Source of the DNA: JBBRFH01 sp038224615
Lineage (GTDB): Bacteria; Planctomycetota; Phycisphaerae; Tepidisphaerales; Tepidisphaeraceae
DNA: 13,524 nt
NCBI GenBank assembly: GCA_038224615.1
Contig: JBBRFH010000071.1
Coordinates: 1-13,524 of the forward strand
Direction of reading: 5' to 3'
The translations under genes and the position numbers were made by a program. This document shows, piece after piece, positions 6,950 through 13,435 of this stretch. Below the pieces are notes generated by a model that did no database searches, was not told the DNA's origin, and worked only from the letters and a program-made list of their open reading frames with translations. How positions within the stretch are numbered: the stretch's first letter is position 1; every line of letters starts with the position of its first letter.

Positions 6950-9475
6950 ATGAACCCGCTGCGTCTTGCGTTTTCGCTCGTGCTGCTGATCGGCTCGCTC
7001 GTTCACGCAGAAGGGTGGTCGGTCGAACTCTCGCGCGACGGCGCAGCGACCGTGCGCTACGACGGCTCGCGCGTCCTCAATTTCAAATACATCGCCTGGG
7101 GACCGAGTTGGAAATTCGCCACCGTCAAGACATCGCTCGGCAAGGGCGCGGGAACGCTCTTCCCGTTTTCAGGCGACATCAAGACCCTCGATGTCGATCT
7201 GGGCGGTGACGTCGAGTGGAAGGACAACCAACTGGTCTTCAACTGGAACGTGAAGGCAACCAAGGCCTCCGCGAACAACATCGGCGGCGGACTTGATATC
7301 GACCTGCGGCTGTCGCCTTCGATCTTTGGGACCGATCGCATCAACGATCCGGCGCTCCTCGATGGCGAACGCGGATTCTCGTGGGAACCTGTCGCCGGCC
7401 AGAAGCTCACCGCAGCCTTCGAGGAACGCGGCGGGAAGTGCTACTTCGAAAAGGGCAGGACGCAGCAGATCCGCGCGATGTTCGTTCCGCCGGACATCGT
7501 CGCGGGAACGCGAACCGTGCGATTCGCGATGCAGTTTCCCGCCGGCACCGTTTTCAAGGGCGTGCCGTCGATGCGCTACGCTGACATGAATCCGCAGACC
7601 TGGAAGAACAAGACGCTCGATTGGGAAGTCGCGCCGATCGACGTCTCGTTCCTGAATGACAAGCCGGCCGGTTCGAAAGGCTTCGTCCGGGCCGACGCCG
7701 ATCGACTCGTCTTCGGTGACGGGAGTGAGGCACGCTTCTGGGGCTGCAATGTGCAGGCGTATGCGCTTTTCAATGCGACCGATGAGGCGATCCAGCAGCA
7801 GGCAAAGCGCATTGCCGCGCTGGGCTTCAACCTCGTCCGCATCCATCACCACGACTCGGCCGACTGGGCGCCGAGCGTGTTCGTTAAGGACTCCGACAAC
7901 ACACAAACACTGGACGATGCCCAACTCGATCGCATCGACTACTGGGTGAAGTGTCTGAAGGACAATGGCGTCTACGTCTGGCTCGACCTTCACATCGGCC
8001 GACCGTTTCGACCCGGCGACAACATCCCCGCCTACGACGAACTGAACGAAGGCAAGTCCGGCCGACAGGGAAAGGGATTCAACTACGTCAGCCCGCGCAT
8101 CACCGAACTGATGAAAGAATTCGCCAAGGCGTACCTGACGCGCGTCAACCGCTACACCAAGACCAAGTACACCGAAGAGCCTGCGGTGATGGGCATCCTC
8201 ATCACCAACGAGAACGACATCACCGACCACTTCGGCAACCAGTTCCTGCCCGACAAAAAGAACCCGCAACACCAGGCGCTGTTCGAGAAACTGCGTGACG
8301 CGGTGATCGGGGAGCGCAATCTCGACGCCAAGACCGCGTGGCAGACCTGGATGCCCGGGCAATCAAAGGTCGTCCTGAACGAGATCCAGTACCAGTGGTC
8401 GAAGGATTTTGTCGACTACCTGCACACAATCGGCGTGAAGGTGCCGATCGCGACAACCAACACCTGGGGCAGCGATCCACTGTTCTCGCTTCCCGCGCTG
8501 ATGGCAGGCGACTTGGTAGACGTACACAGTTACGGCGCCGCGGAGTCGCTGGCAACGAATCCTAAACACGATGACACGTTCCTGATGTGGATCGCTGCGG
8601 CGCAGGTGGCGGGCAAGCCGCTGACGATCACCGAATGGAACACCGAGTACCCCGCCCGCGACCGCTTTGTGCAGCCGCTGTTCGTCGCGGCGCAGGCGGC
8701 GTTCCAGGGATGGGATGCACCGATGATTTACGGCTATCAACAAGCCCCGCTGGTGGTGCAGTCCAAGCTGGACTCATGGTCAACGTCCAACGACCCCGCG
8801 CAACTGGCGCTTATGCCCGCCGCCGCGTTGATGTATCGGCGCGGCGATGTCGCGACGGCAAAGCAGACCAAGCTCCTGTCGTTCTCGGCCGACGACATGC
8901 TGCTGAAGTCGACTACGCCCAACAATAGTCGGGCTATTCGCACGCTGTCGGAGCGGCACCGCATCGCGGTCCTGATGCCTCAGACGCCCCTGTTGCCCTG
9001 GCTCACGCAGCCGAAAGTCGAAGGCGAACTGGTCCGCGATCCCCAGTTCAGTGCCGGTGACGATGAGGTCATCACGTCCGACACCGGCGAGATCAAGCGG
9101 GATTGGAAAAGCGGAATCGTTACCATCGACACGCCCCGTAGCCAGGCCGCCATGGGCTGGATCGGCGGGCGCGAGATCGTGCTGGGAGACGTGACGATCA
9201 AGCTCGAAACGCCCAAGGCCGCCATTGTCATCAGCTCGCTCGACGGACAGCCCATCGCGACATCGAAAAAACTGCTGCTGTCGACCATCGCGCAAGTGTC
9301 GATGGACAAGAAGGAGATCCGGGCCGAGCCGGTCGTCGGCGTGCTGACGTTCAGAGCACCGTTGGCCAAGGTTTCGCTGCTGTCGCCCAAGGGCGAGCTA
9401 AAGCCGCTCGACCAGAAGGGTACGCAGATCGAGCTGAAGCCGACGGGCACGCACTGGTACGTGCTCGAGCGTTAA
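6950..9475 (+). CDS. Secreted clan GH-A (cellulase-like) glycoside hydrolase
   Basis: 841 residues. Residues 1-20 form a Sec signal peptide with a VHA cleavage site, so the enzyme is exported. Residues ~21-240 are beta-rich with no motif I recognise. From about 255 a TIM barrel follows: FWGCNVQAYAL, ALGFNLVRIHHHDSADW (290-306) and VYVWLDLHIGRPF (341-353), as in GH5-like enzymes. The likely acid/base is E421 in LITNEND, with the Asn before Glu typical of the clan; the likely nucleophile is E562 in TITEWNTEYP; VDVHSYG (523-529) is the conserved His-x-Tyr strand. After the barrel (from ~640) comes a beta-rich C-terminal domain. It should cleave beta-linked polysaccharide or oligosaccharide outside the cytoplasm; family number and substrate cannot be assigned. 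The aldo/keto reductase follows after 31 bp and may be partly co-transcribed. Confidence 0.8.
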   Translation: MNPLRLAFSLVLLIGSLVHAEGWSVELSRDGAATVRYDGSRVLNFKYIAWGPSWKFATVKTSLGKGAGTLFPFSGDIKTLDVDLGGDVEWKDNQLVFNWNVKATKASANNIGGGLDIDLRLSPSIFGTDRINDPALLDGERGFSWEPVAGQKLTAAFEERGGKCYFEKGRTQQIRAMFVPPDIVAGTRTVRFAMQFPAGTVFKGVPSMRYADMNPQTWKNKTLDWEVAPIDVSFLNDKPAGSKGFVRADADRLVFGDGSEARFWGCNVQAYALFNATDEAIQQQAKRIAALGFNLVRIHHHDSADWAPSVFVKDSDNTQTLDDAQLDRIDYWVKCLKDNGVYVWLDLHIGRPFRPGDNIPAYDELNEGKSGRQGKGFNYVSPRITELMKEFAKAYLTRVNRYTKTKYTEEPAVMGILITNENDITDHFGNQFLPDKKNPQHQALFEKLRDAVIGERNLDAKTAWQTWMPGQSKVVLNEIQYQWSKDFVDYLHTIGVKVPIATTNTWGSDPLFSLPALMAGDLVDVHSYGAAESLATNPKHDDTFLMWIAAAQVAGKPLTITEWNTEYPARDRFVQPLFVAAQAAFQGWDAPMIYGYQQAPLVVQSKLDSWSTSNDPAQLALMPAAALMYRRGDVATAKQTKLLSFSADDMLLKSTTPNNSRAIRTLSERHRIAVLMPQTPLLPWLTQPKVEGELVRDPQFSAGDDEVITSDTGEIKRDWKSGIVTIDTPRSQAAMGWIGGREIVLGDVTIKLETPKAAIVISSLDGQPIATSKKLLLSTIAQVSMDKKEIRAEPVVGVLTFRAPLAKVSLLSPKGELKPLDQKGTQIELKPTGTHWYVLER

Positions 9476-9494
9476 CGACGACGCCCAGCCGTGG

Positions 9495-9500
9495 TATCAT
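9495..9500 (+). promoter_or_regulatory. Possible extended -10 (TGG-TATCAT) before the aldo/keto reductase
   Basis: TATCAT, preceded by TGG (an extended -10, TGn), ends 6 nt before the ATG at 9507. This is the same spacing as at the glycosidase. GTTAAC at 9472-9477, overlapping the preceding stop codon, could serve as a weak -35 with 17-bp spacing. No Shine-Dalgarno site is present, so a leaderless transcript is likely if the promoter is real. Confidence 0.4.
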
Positions 9501-9506
9501 GTCGCA

Positions 9507-10580
9507 ATGGAATTCCGTACGTTCGGCAACACCGGTCTCGAAGTTTCCGCGATCTCCCTCGGCTGCTGGATTTTTGGCGTCGACTGGTGGGGACACCGCA
9601 CCCAGGATGACTGCAACCAGCTCTGCTCGTTCAGCCTTGAGCGCGGCGTCACGTTTTTCGACAACGGCGACGCCTACGGTAACGGCCGGGCCGAGGAACT
9701 GTTTGGCAACTGGGTGAAGACCGCCAGGATCGATCGATCCAAAATCCAGATCGGCGGTAAGTTCGGCTACGACTTCTACTCCGATCCCGGCGTGCCCGGC
9801 GCGCACACCGAACGCAAGCAGGACTTCTCGCCCAAGTTCGTTCGCACCGCGCTCGAGCATTCGCTTAAGCGGCTGCAGACCGATTACATCGATCTGTACA
9901 TGGCTCACAACATCAAGCTGCCCCAGTTCCGCGACGACCTCTGGCCGGAGTTGGAGAAACTGAAGGACGAAGGCAAGATCAAGACCTGGGGCGTCTCGCT
10001 CGGCCCGGCAATCGGGTGGCGCGAGGAAGGCTTCAAGGCGATGCTCGATCACGGCGCCAAGGCAGTCCAAACCGTCTTCAATCTCTTCGAGCAACACCCC
10101 GGCCGCGAGTTCTGCGAATTGGCGGTTTCGCAGAAAGCGGGCGTGATGGCCCGCGTACACGACAACAGCTCGGTCCTCAAGGACATGATCCGCCCGGACA
10201 CCGTGATCGGCCGGAATGACCATCGCAAATTTCGCGATGAGAACTGGAAAATTTACGGCGCGAAGAAGGTCGACTTGATCCGCCCGATCGCTGAGAAGCT
10301 CGGGATGACCATCCACGAATTCGCCTGCAAATGGCTGCTTCAACAGCCGGGCATGACGAGCATTACCGGCACGTTCCTGAACGAGAACGAAGTGCAGGAA
10401 GCCGTGAATGCAGTGACCAGGCCCAACATCAGCCGCGAGGATCTCGCCACCCTTTCGCGCGATTATGCGAACGATTGGAACCTCGGCGCCGATGCCCACG
10501 CGTGCAATCTCAAGAGCAGCACCGACGCCAGCGGCCAGGTCCGCAGCGAGTACGTCCCGCCGTCGGTGTTGATCGCGTAA
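9507..10580 (+). CDS. Aldo/keto reductase family oxidoreductase
   Basis: 357 residues, a TIM-barrel NADPH-dependent oxidoreductase. MEFRTFGNTGLEVSAISLGCW is the standard start of the family. The catalytic tetrad is visible: D52 (FFDNGDAYG), Y57, K85 (IGGKFGYDF) and H134 (DLYMAHNIK). RLQTDYIDLY and the WGVSLG strand follow as expected. It resembles the bacterial YhdN/general-stress or sugar-oxidoreductase type rather than eukaryotic aldose reductases. The last ~30 residues (ADAHACNLKSSTDASG onward) extend past the usual helix. Physiological substrate unknown; it could act on aldoses or other carbonyls, and the glycosidase in front makes a sugar plausible but unproven. The next gene starts 16 bp downstream with a good ribosome binding site, so the two form an operon. 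Confidence 0.88.
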   Translation: MEFRTFGNTGLEVSAISLGCWIFGVDWWGHRTQDDCNQLCSFSLERGVTFFDNGDAYGNGRAEELFGNWVKTARIDRSKIQIGGKFGYDFYSDPGVPGAHTERKQDFSPKFVRTALEHSLKRLQTDYIDLYMAHNIKLPQFRDDLWPELEKLKDEGKIKTWGVSLGPAIGWREEGFKAMLDHGAKAVQTVFNLFEQHPGREFCELAVSQKAGVMARVHDNSSVLKDMIRPDTVIGRNDHRKFRDENWKIYGAKKVDLIRPIAEKLGMTIHEFACKWLLQQPGMTSITGTFLNENEVQEAVNAVTRPNISREDLATLSRDYANDWNLGADAHACNLKSSTDASGQVRSEYVPPSVLIA

Positions 10581-10586
10581 CCGGTC

Positions 10587-10591
10587 AGGAG
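10587..10591 (+). promoter_or_regulatory. Shine-Dalgarno site AGGAG of the two-helix membrane protein
   Basis: AGGAG lies 5 nt before the ATG at 10597, just after the aldo/keto reductase stop. It picks this start and frame over a longer overlapping frame beginning at 10602. Confidence 0.65.
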
Positions 10592-10596
10592 AAGCG

Positions 10597-10968
10597 ATGG
10601 CGTGGCAGCCGCTCAAATCTCCCGAGGACAGGCCGCGAGCGACGCGACTGCGCACGGCGATCTCCCACGCAACGCTGATTTTTGTCGGCATGTTGATGCT
10701 CTTTGCTGGATACAAGTGCATTTCCGTCGGCAAGCGGGTGTACGAAGAACAGCGCCTCATCCGCGTGGCGCTGCCGGCCAACTCGACGCAGCGCACGAGT
10801 TCCGCACATATCGCTCTATTCGTCGGCGGGACGGGGCTTTGCGTTCTGGGCACGTTGACGATTTTGGTGACGTTCGTCCCCGTCTCCTGGCTCGAATACC
10901 TGCGACCGCGGGCGCCGGTTACGGGAGACCGAGACATAAGCACGCCCGACAACGATGGCGGAATCTGA
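10597..10968 (+). CDS. Small two-helix membrane protein, function unknown
   Basis: 123 residues. A basic N-terminal stretch (RPRATRLRT) is followed by a membrane helix at about 21-43 (HATLIFVGMLMLFAGYK), a polar loop with VYEEQRLIRVALP, a second helix at about 71-95 (HIALFVGGTGLCVLGTLTILV) and a polar acidic tail (DRDISTPDNDGG). By the positive-inside rule both ends should be cytoplasmic with the loop outside. No family is recognised. It sits in an operon behind the aldo/keto reductase and ahead of the LigD-N-like gene, but nothing links the functions. Confidence 0.6.
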   Translation: MAWQPLKSPEDRPRATRLRTAISHATLIFVGMLMLFAGYKCISVGKRVYEEQRLIRVALPANSTQRTSSAHIALFVGGTGLCVLGTLTILVTFVPVSWLEYLRPRAPVTGDRDISTPDNDGGI

Positions 10969-11006
10969 TTCTGGCTAAAGCGATGGATGCAATGGCGAGG
11001 AACATC

Positions 11007-11318
11007 GTGAAATATGTCGTCCTCCACCACACCGGCTGGATCGAAGACCACTTCGACCTGATGCTCGAGACCGATGCCGACGGACCCTTGCGCACCTGGC
11101 GGCTGGATCACTTTCCCGCCGCCCGGTTAATCACACCCCTGCCGCCTCATCGACGAGCCTATCTGAACTACGAAGGGCCGGTGTCGAACAACCGCGGTCA
11201 CGTGAAACGCGTCGCCATGGGCGATTACGCGTTGGTGTATTCAAACGACGCGGAGTGGGTCGTCGAGTTACATTCGAGCAGCCCCATACGACTGTCGCTA
11301 CCGCGATCGTCTGCATAG
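11007..11318 (+). CDS. LigD 3'-phosphoesterase-like (DNA polymerase ligase N-terminal domain) small protein
   Basis: 103 residues from a GTG at 11007 with GAGGA ending 5 nt before it; ATGs at 10983 and 10992 are in-frame alternatives with no ribosome binding site. The start (K)YVVLHHTG, then DHFDLMLE, LRTWRLDHFP, PHRRAYLNYEGPVSNNRG and MGDYALV follow the pattern of the LigD phosphoesterase domain, where H-x-D and neighbouring histidines bind metal and remove 3' phosphate or ribonucleotide groups from DNA ends. H8, H15, D17 and the His in PPHRR look like the metal ligands; the Arg after HYD in LigD is absent (Met). Planctomycetes often carry such stand-alone copies of unknown role. The last ~15 residues (SSSPIRLSLPRSSA) do not fit the family and the protein is shorter than usual, so a frameshift or truncation near 11270 is possible. 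Confidence 0.6.
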   Translation: MKYVVLHHTGWIEDHFDLMLETDADGPLRTWRLDHFPAARLITPLPPHRRAYLNYEGPVSNNRGHVKRVAMGDYALVYSNDAEWVVELHSSSPIRLSLPRSSA

Positions 11319-11541
11319 CCGTGTAGATCGCGCCGCCGTACCGCGAGGTGATCGTGGTCGGCGTCGTACCTGACCCAGATTTCGTGAGACAGACCAGACT
11401 GGTGAGCGTCGAACTCAAGGCCAAGCTGTGACGTCGCGCGCGGCGCGGCGCCAGGGCGCGGGTCGCTTCCGCACGGCAAGCGGTCCAAGTAACAAATAAC
11501 CAGTAACACCTCCGCACCGTGGACGTCTCCTTTCCTGCCGA
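11319..11541. other. Intergenic segment before pyrK, possible decayed reading frame
   Basis: Between the LigD-N-like gene and pyrK there is no supported gene. Bases 11327-11431 are open on the plus strand without a start codon, with strong GC at third positions and a protein-like product (PYREVIVVGVVPDPDF), which could be the relic of a gene end. The rest (to 11480) is very GC-rich, then turns AT-richer (AAGTAACAAATAACCAG), where a promoter for pyrK could lie. Confidence 0.3.
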
Positions 11542-11547
11542 TATGCT
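11542..11547 (+). promoter_or_regulatory. Possible -10 element (TATGCT) before pyrK
   Basis: TATGCT ends 10 nt before the ATG at 11558; no Shine-Dalgarno site is seen. This agrees with the pattern at other genes but is the weakest case, because the hexamer would lie inside the gene if the GTG at 11519 is the true start. Confidence 0.2.
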
Positions 11548-11557
11548 GGCGGCACTC

Positions 11558-12574
11558 ATGGACGACTCGCCGCGCCGGGGACAGTTTGATACGACCGTGA
11601 TCGAGACCGCCGCAATCTGTCGCGAGCACTTCCGGATCACGTTGCTGGCCGATCCCACCTTTCCGAAGACCGAGCCGGGACAGTTCGTGCAACTGGCGTG
11701 CATGGACGCCGACGCCTTGCTCCACGAACCCCGCGAGCTCGCCTGGCCGCCCACGGGAGCCGGGTTGCTCGAAGACGTCGAACTGCAGTCGCGCGCCGCA
11801 GTCCTCCGCCGACCCTTCTCGCTGGCGGGGCGACGCGATACCGAGCGCGGCGTCGAACTCGACGTTATCGTGCGCATCGTCGGCAGCGGCACCGATTGGC
11901 TCTCCAGGCTCAAGACCGGCGACCGTGTCAGCGTCATCGGCCCGCTCGGCAATGCCTTTCTCCTCCCGCCCCCGGGTGGCGTTGCGCTGATGGTCGGCGG
12001 CGGGGTGGGCATTCCGCCGATGATCTATCTCGCCGAGAAGCTGGCGCGGGAACTGGCCGATCCATCGATCGAAAAGCACCGCAAGGGCATCGCCTTCTGC
12101 GGCGCCATGACGCGCGATCTGCTGGCGCTTACCGTCACCCACGATGCGCCCGCGCCGACGCCGACTGCATTCGATCCGCTCTATAACATCGCCGAGTTTG
12201 CCCGGTCCAATGTGCCTGCGGTCATCACCACCGACGACGGCTCGTACGGCTTCAAGGGCTTCGTCACCGACGCCTTGGTGCAGTACCTCGACGCGTGGAT
12301 CACCGACAACGCCGACCGCGCCCGCACGGTCATCTACACCTGCGGCCCCGAAGGCATGATGAAGCGCGTCGCCGAGATCGCCCGTCGTCGCAGCATCGCA
12401 TGCCAGATCTGTGTAGAACGCGCCATGGCCTGCGGCATGGGCACCTGCCAAAGCTGCTGCATCAAGGTCAAGAAGCCCGACCCCGCCAAGCCCCCGCTCG
12501 CCGGCCAGGATTGGTGCTACCGCCTGGCCTGTACCGACGGTCCCGTCTTTGAAGCCCAGGACCTGCTCTGGTGA
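11558..12574 (+). CDS. pyrK: Dihydroorotate dehydrogenase electron transfer subunit-like FAD/[2Fe-2S] protein
   Basis: 338 residues from the ATG at 11558; GTG 11519 and ATG 11543 are in-frame alternatives. Order matches PyrK: beta-barrel with PGQFVQLA, FAD-binding RRPFSLAG (about 84-91), IGPLGNAF, nucleotide-binding VGGGVGIPP (about 146-154), TDDGSYGFKGFVTDAL, TCGPEGMMKRV, then [2Fe-2S] cysteines CGMGTCQSC (about 292, 297, 300) and a fourth in RLACTDGPVFEAQDL (about 325). PyrK moves electrons from dihydroorotate, via PyrD, to NAD+ in pyrimidine synthesis. Oddities: ~30 extra residues (HEPRELAWPPTGAG region) between PGQF and RRPFS, and 24 residues instead of ~16 between third and fourth cysteines. 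No pyrD lies in the window, so it may partner with a PyrD elsewhere or serve another reductase. Confidence 0.85.
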   Translation: MDDSPRRGQFDTTVIETAAICREHFRITLLADPTFPKTEPGQFVQLACMDADALLHEPRELAWPPTGAGLLEDVELQSRAAVLRRPFSLAGRRDTERGVELDVIVRIVGSGTDWLSRLKTGDRVSVIGPLGNAFLLPPPGGVALMVGGGVGIPPMIYLAEKLARELADPSIEKHRKGIAFCGAMTRDLLALTVTHDAPAPTPTAFDPLYNIAEFARSNVPAVITTDDGSYGFKGFVTDALVQYLDAWITDNADRARTVIYTCGPEGMMKRVAEIARRRSIACQICVERAMACGMGTCQSCCIKVKKPDPAKPPLAGQDWCYRLACTDGPVFEAQDLLW

Positions 12575-12617
12575 CCCGACGCCCGTTACGCGCCTGCAAC
12601 ATTTTGCAGCCATCCAT

Positions 12618-12637
12618 CCGTCCATCCGGATGGACGG
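12618..12637. repeat. Perfect 20-bp palindrome after pyrK
   Basis: CCGTCCATCC followed directly by its reverse complement, 43 bp after the pyrK stop, preceded by further CATC/CGTC tetramers (12611-12626). With no loop and no following T-run it is a poor terminator; it may be a protein-binding site or an mRNA 3' structure. Confidence 0.75.
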
Positions 12638-12671
12638 CCGGACGTTCCATCGCGCACACCGATGTGACACC

Positions 12672-12790
12672 TGATACATCATGCATCACCCCGTGCGCGC
12701 CCCCAAATGGCCGAACCCCAGCCCCGGCCATCGCTTGCGCCTTCGCGCGTCACCGATGTATCAGTGTGACGCGCGCTACATTTGATACAT
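12672..12790. repeat. Three TGATACAT copies (two direct, one inverted)
   Basis: TGATACAT at 12672-12679 and 12783-12790, and its reverse complement at 12756-12763. The first and second form a 10-bp perfect inverted repeat (CTGATACATC / GATGTATCAG). Both share GTGAC/ACAC flanks. They stand out as AT-rich 8-mers in GC-rich sequence. No gene start follows within 300 bp. Confidence 0.6.
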
Positions 12791-12892
12791 TCGCCCCCCA
12801 ACTCCGGCCGGAATTGCAGGACGAACCAGATTGCCAAAGAGCTTCCGGCCCGGATGAGACGGGCGACGCTGTCACGCCCTGAAAACCGAAGC

Positions 12893-13024
12893 GCAGAGAC
12901 ACGAAGCCACCAAGGGACACGAAGGCAACCACGAAGCAGAACCCTTGGAATGGTTGCGTTCAAACCCGATATCCTTTCCCCTTCGTGCTGAACTTCGTGT
13001 CCGTTCGTGCTTTGGTGTCTCTGC
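12893..13024. repeat. 132-bp imperfect inverted repeat of CACGAAG units
   Basis: Left arm 12893-12937 and right arm 12980-13024 are 45 bp each and match at about 35 of 45 positions when one is reverse-complemented, with the outer 10 bp (GCAGAGACAC) perfect; the spacer is 42 bp. The left arm repeats CACGAAG three times, the right arm its complement CTTCGTG/TTCGTG. This style of dispersed repeat is, to my knowledge, frequent in planctomycetes and some other environmental bacteria. Frames through it give repetitive nonsense peptides, so it is not coding. Confidence 0.7.
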
Positions 13025-13126
13025 ATCCCTGCGGCCCTCTCACCCGATCGGATCGCGCGCCACAGCGGCGCGTTTCACCCTCATTCTTACCGCCGTCGCT
13101 CGCAAAAGTCGGCGGGAAAACGCGCG

Positions 13127-13278
13127 ATGTGGGATGTGGCATCGAGCCGCACCGGGGTGGAGGTCATCGGCATCCATGATGGCAGGACCTGGACCGATCC
13201 GCTCTGGGAGCAATACTTTGGTTGTTATGTGCGAATCCTGGATTACTACCATGTCAGCGAGCACCTGCACGAGGCGGC
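13127..13278 (+). pseudogene. Transposase fragment (ISKra4/UPF0236-like)
   Basis: The frame reads GVEVIGIHDGRTW, then WEQYFGCYVRILDYYHVSEHLHEAA, which is the pattern around the catalytic core of ISKra4-type and UPF0236 transposases (a DG-x-W motif, then F..v.ILD.YH..EHL..a). Only ~40 residues of a normally 350-500-residue protein remain; there is no start with a ribosome binding site, and the frame soon runs into unrelated sequence. It marks an old insertion that has almost vanished. Terminal repeats were not found in the window. Confidence 0.6.
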
Positions 13279-13332
13279 CACAACTGCAAGCAGTGCGGGT
13301 ATAAACTGTCACGCACCGGGCATTCCTGTTGC
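13276..13332 (+). pseudogene. Zinc-ribbon fragment (CxxCGY type)
   Basis: In the frame one base on from the transposase relic the sequence reads GHNCKQCGYKLSRTGHSCC. This resembles the CRxCGYDLxG....CPxCG zinc ribbons common at protein ends in planctomycetes, but the second Cys pair is degraded (CC instead of CPxC) and no gene surrounds it. It joins the transposase fragment directly at about 13276, so the two relics were fused by deletion or rearrangement. Confidence 0.4.
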
Positions 13333-13342
13333 GTTGCAGCAC

Positions 13343-13374
13343 TGTTGTACCGCGATCCTGTTGTACCGCGATCC
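13343..13374 (+). repeat. 16-bp exact tandem duplication
   Basis: TGTTGTACCGCGATCC occurs twice, end to end (13343-13358, 13359-13374). It is probably a simple slippage or repair duplication in noncoding sequence upstream of the last gene. Confidence 0.85.
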
Positions 13375-13399
13375 CCTTTCTCCCTGGTATCCGCAATGG

Positions 13400-13405
13400 T
13401 AAACT
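13400..13405 (+). promoter_or_regulatory. Possible extended -10 (TGG-TAAACT) for the right-edge gene
   Basis: TAAACT preceded by TGG, with a weak TTTCTC 17 bp further up. It would start a leader of about 24 nt that holds the GGAGA ribosome binding site at 13424-13428. The leader length and ribosome binding site make this a conventional promoter arrangement. Confidence 0.4.
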
Positions 13406-13435
13406 ATGCCTTGGCCTCAAACCGGAGAACCAAAC

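Noticed and set aside
6863..7006. Extension of the oxidoreductase start to 7006
   Set aside because: The extra 48 residues are antisense to the glycosidase signal peptide, are rich in Arg and show no family similarity.
10602..10982. Upstream extension of the LigD-N-like gene to a start at 10602
   Set aside because: The first ~127 residues are out of frame with, and overlap, the two-helix membrane protein, which has a good ribosome binding site and membrane segments; only the part from about 11007 shows family motifs.
9351..11111. A 586-codon open frame on the minus strand
   Set aside because: It lies antisense to the aldo/keto reductase and two other genes with recognisable features; its product has no motif and crosses gene borders.
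11225..12682. A 485-codon open frame on the minus strand across pyrK
   Set aside because: Antisense to a complete PyrK-like protein with FAD and [2Fe-2S] motifs; the product is unlike any protein family I recognise.
12679..13026. Minus-strand open frame of 115 codons through the CACGAAG repeat
   Set aside because: The product is a translated repeat (LRVPWWLRVSALRFSG), a common artefact of such dispersed repeats.
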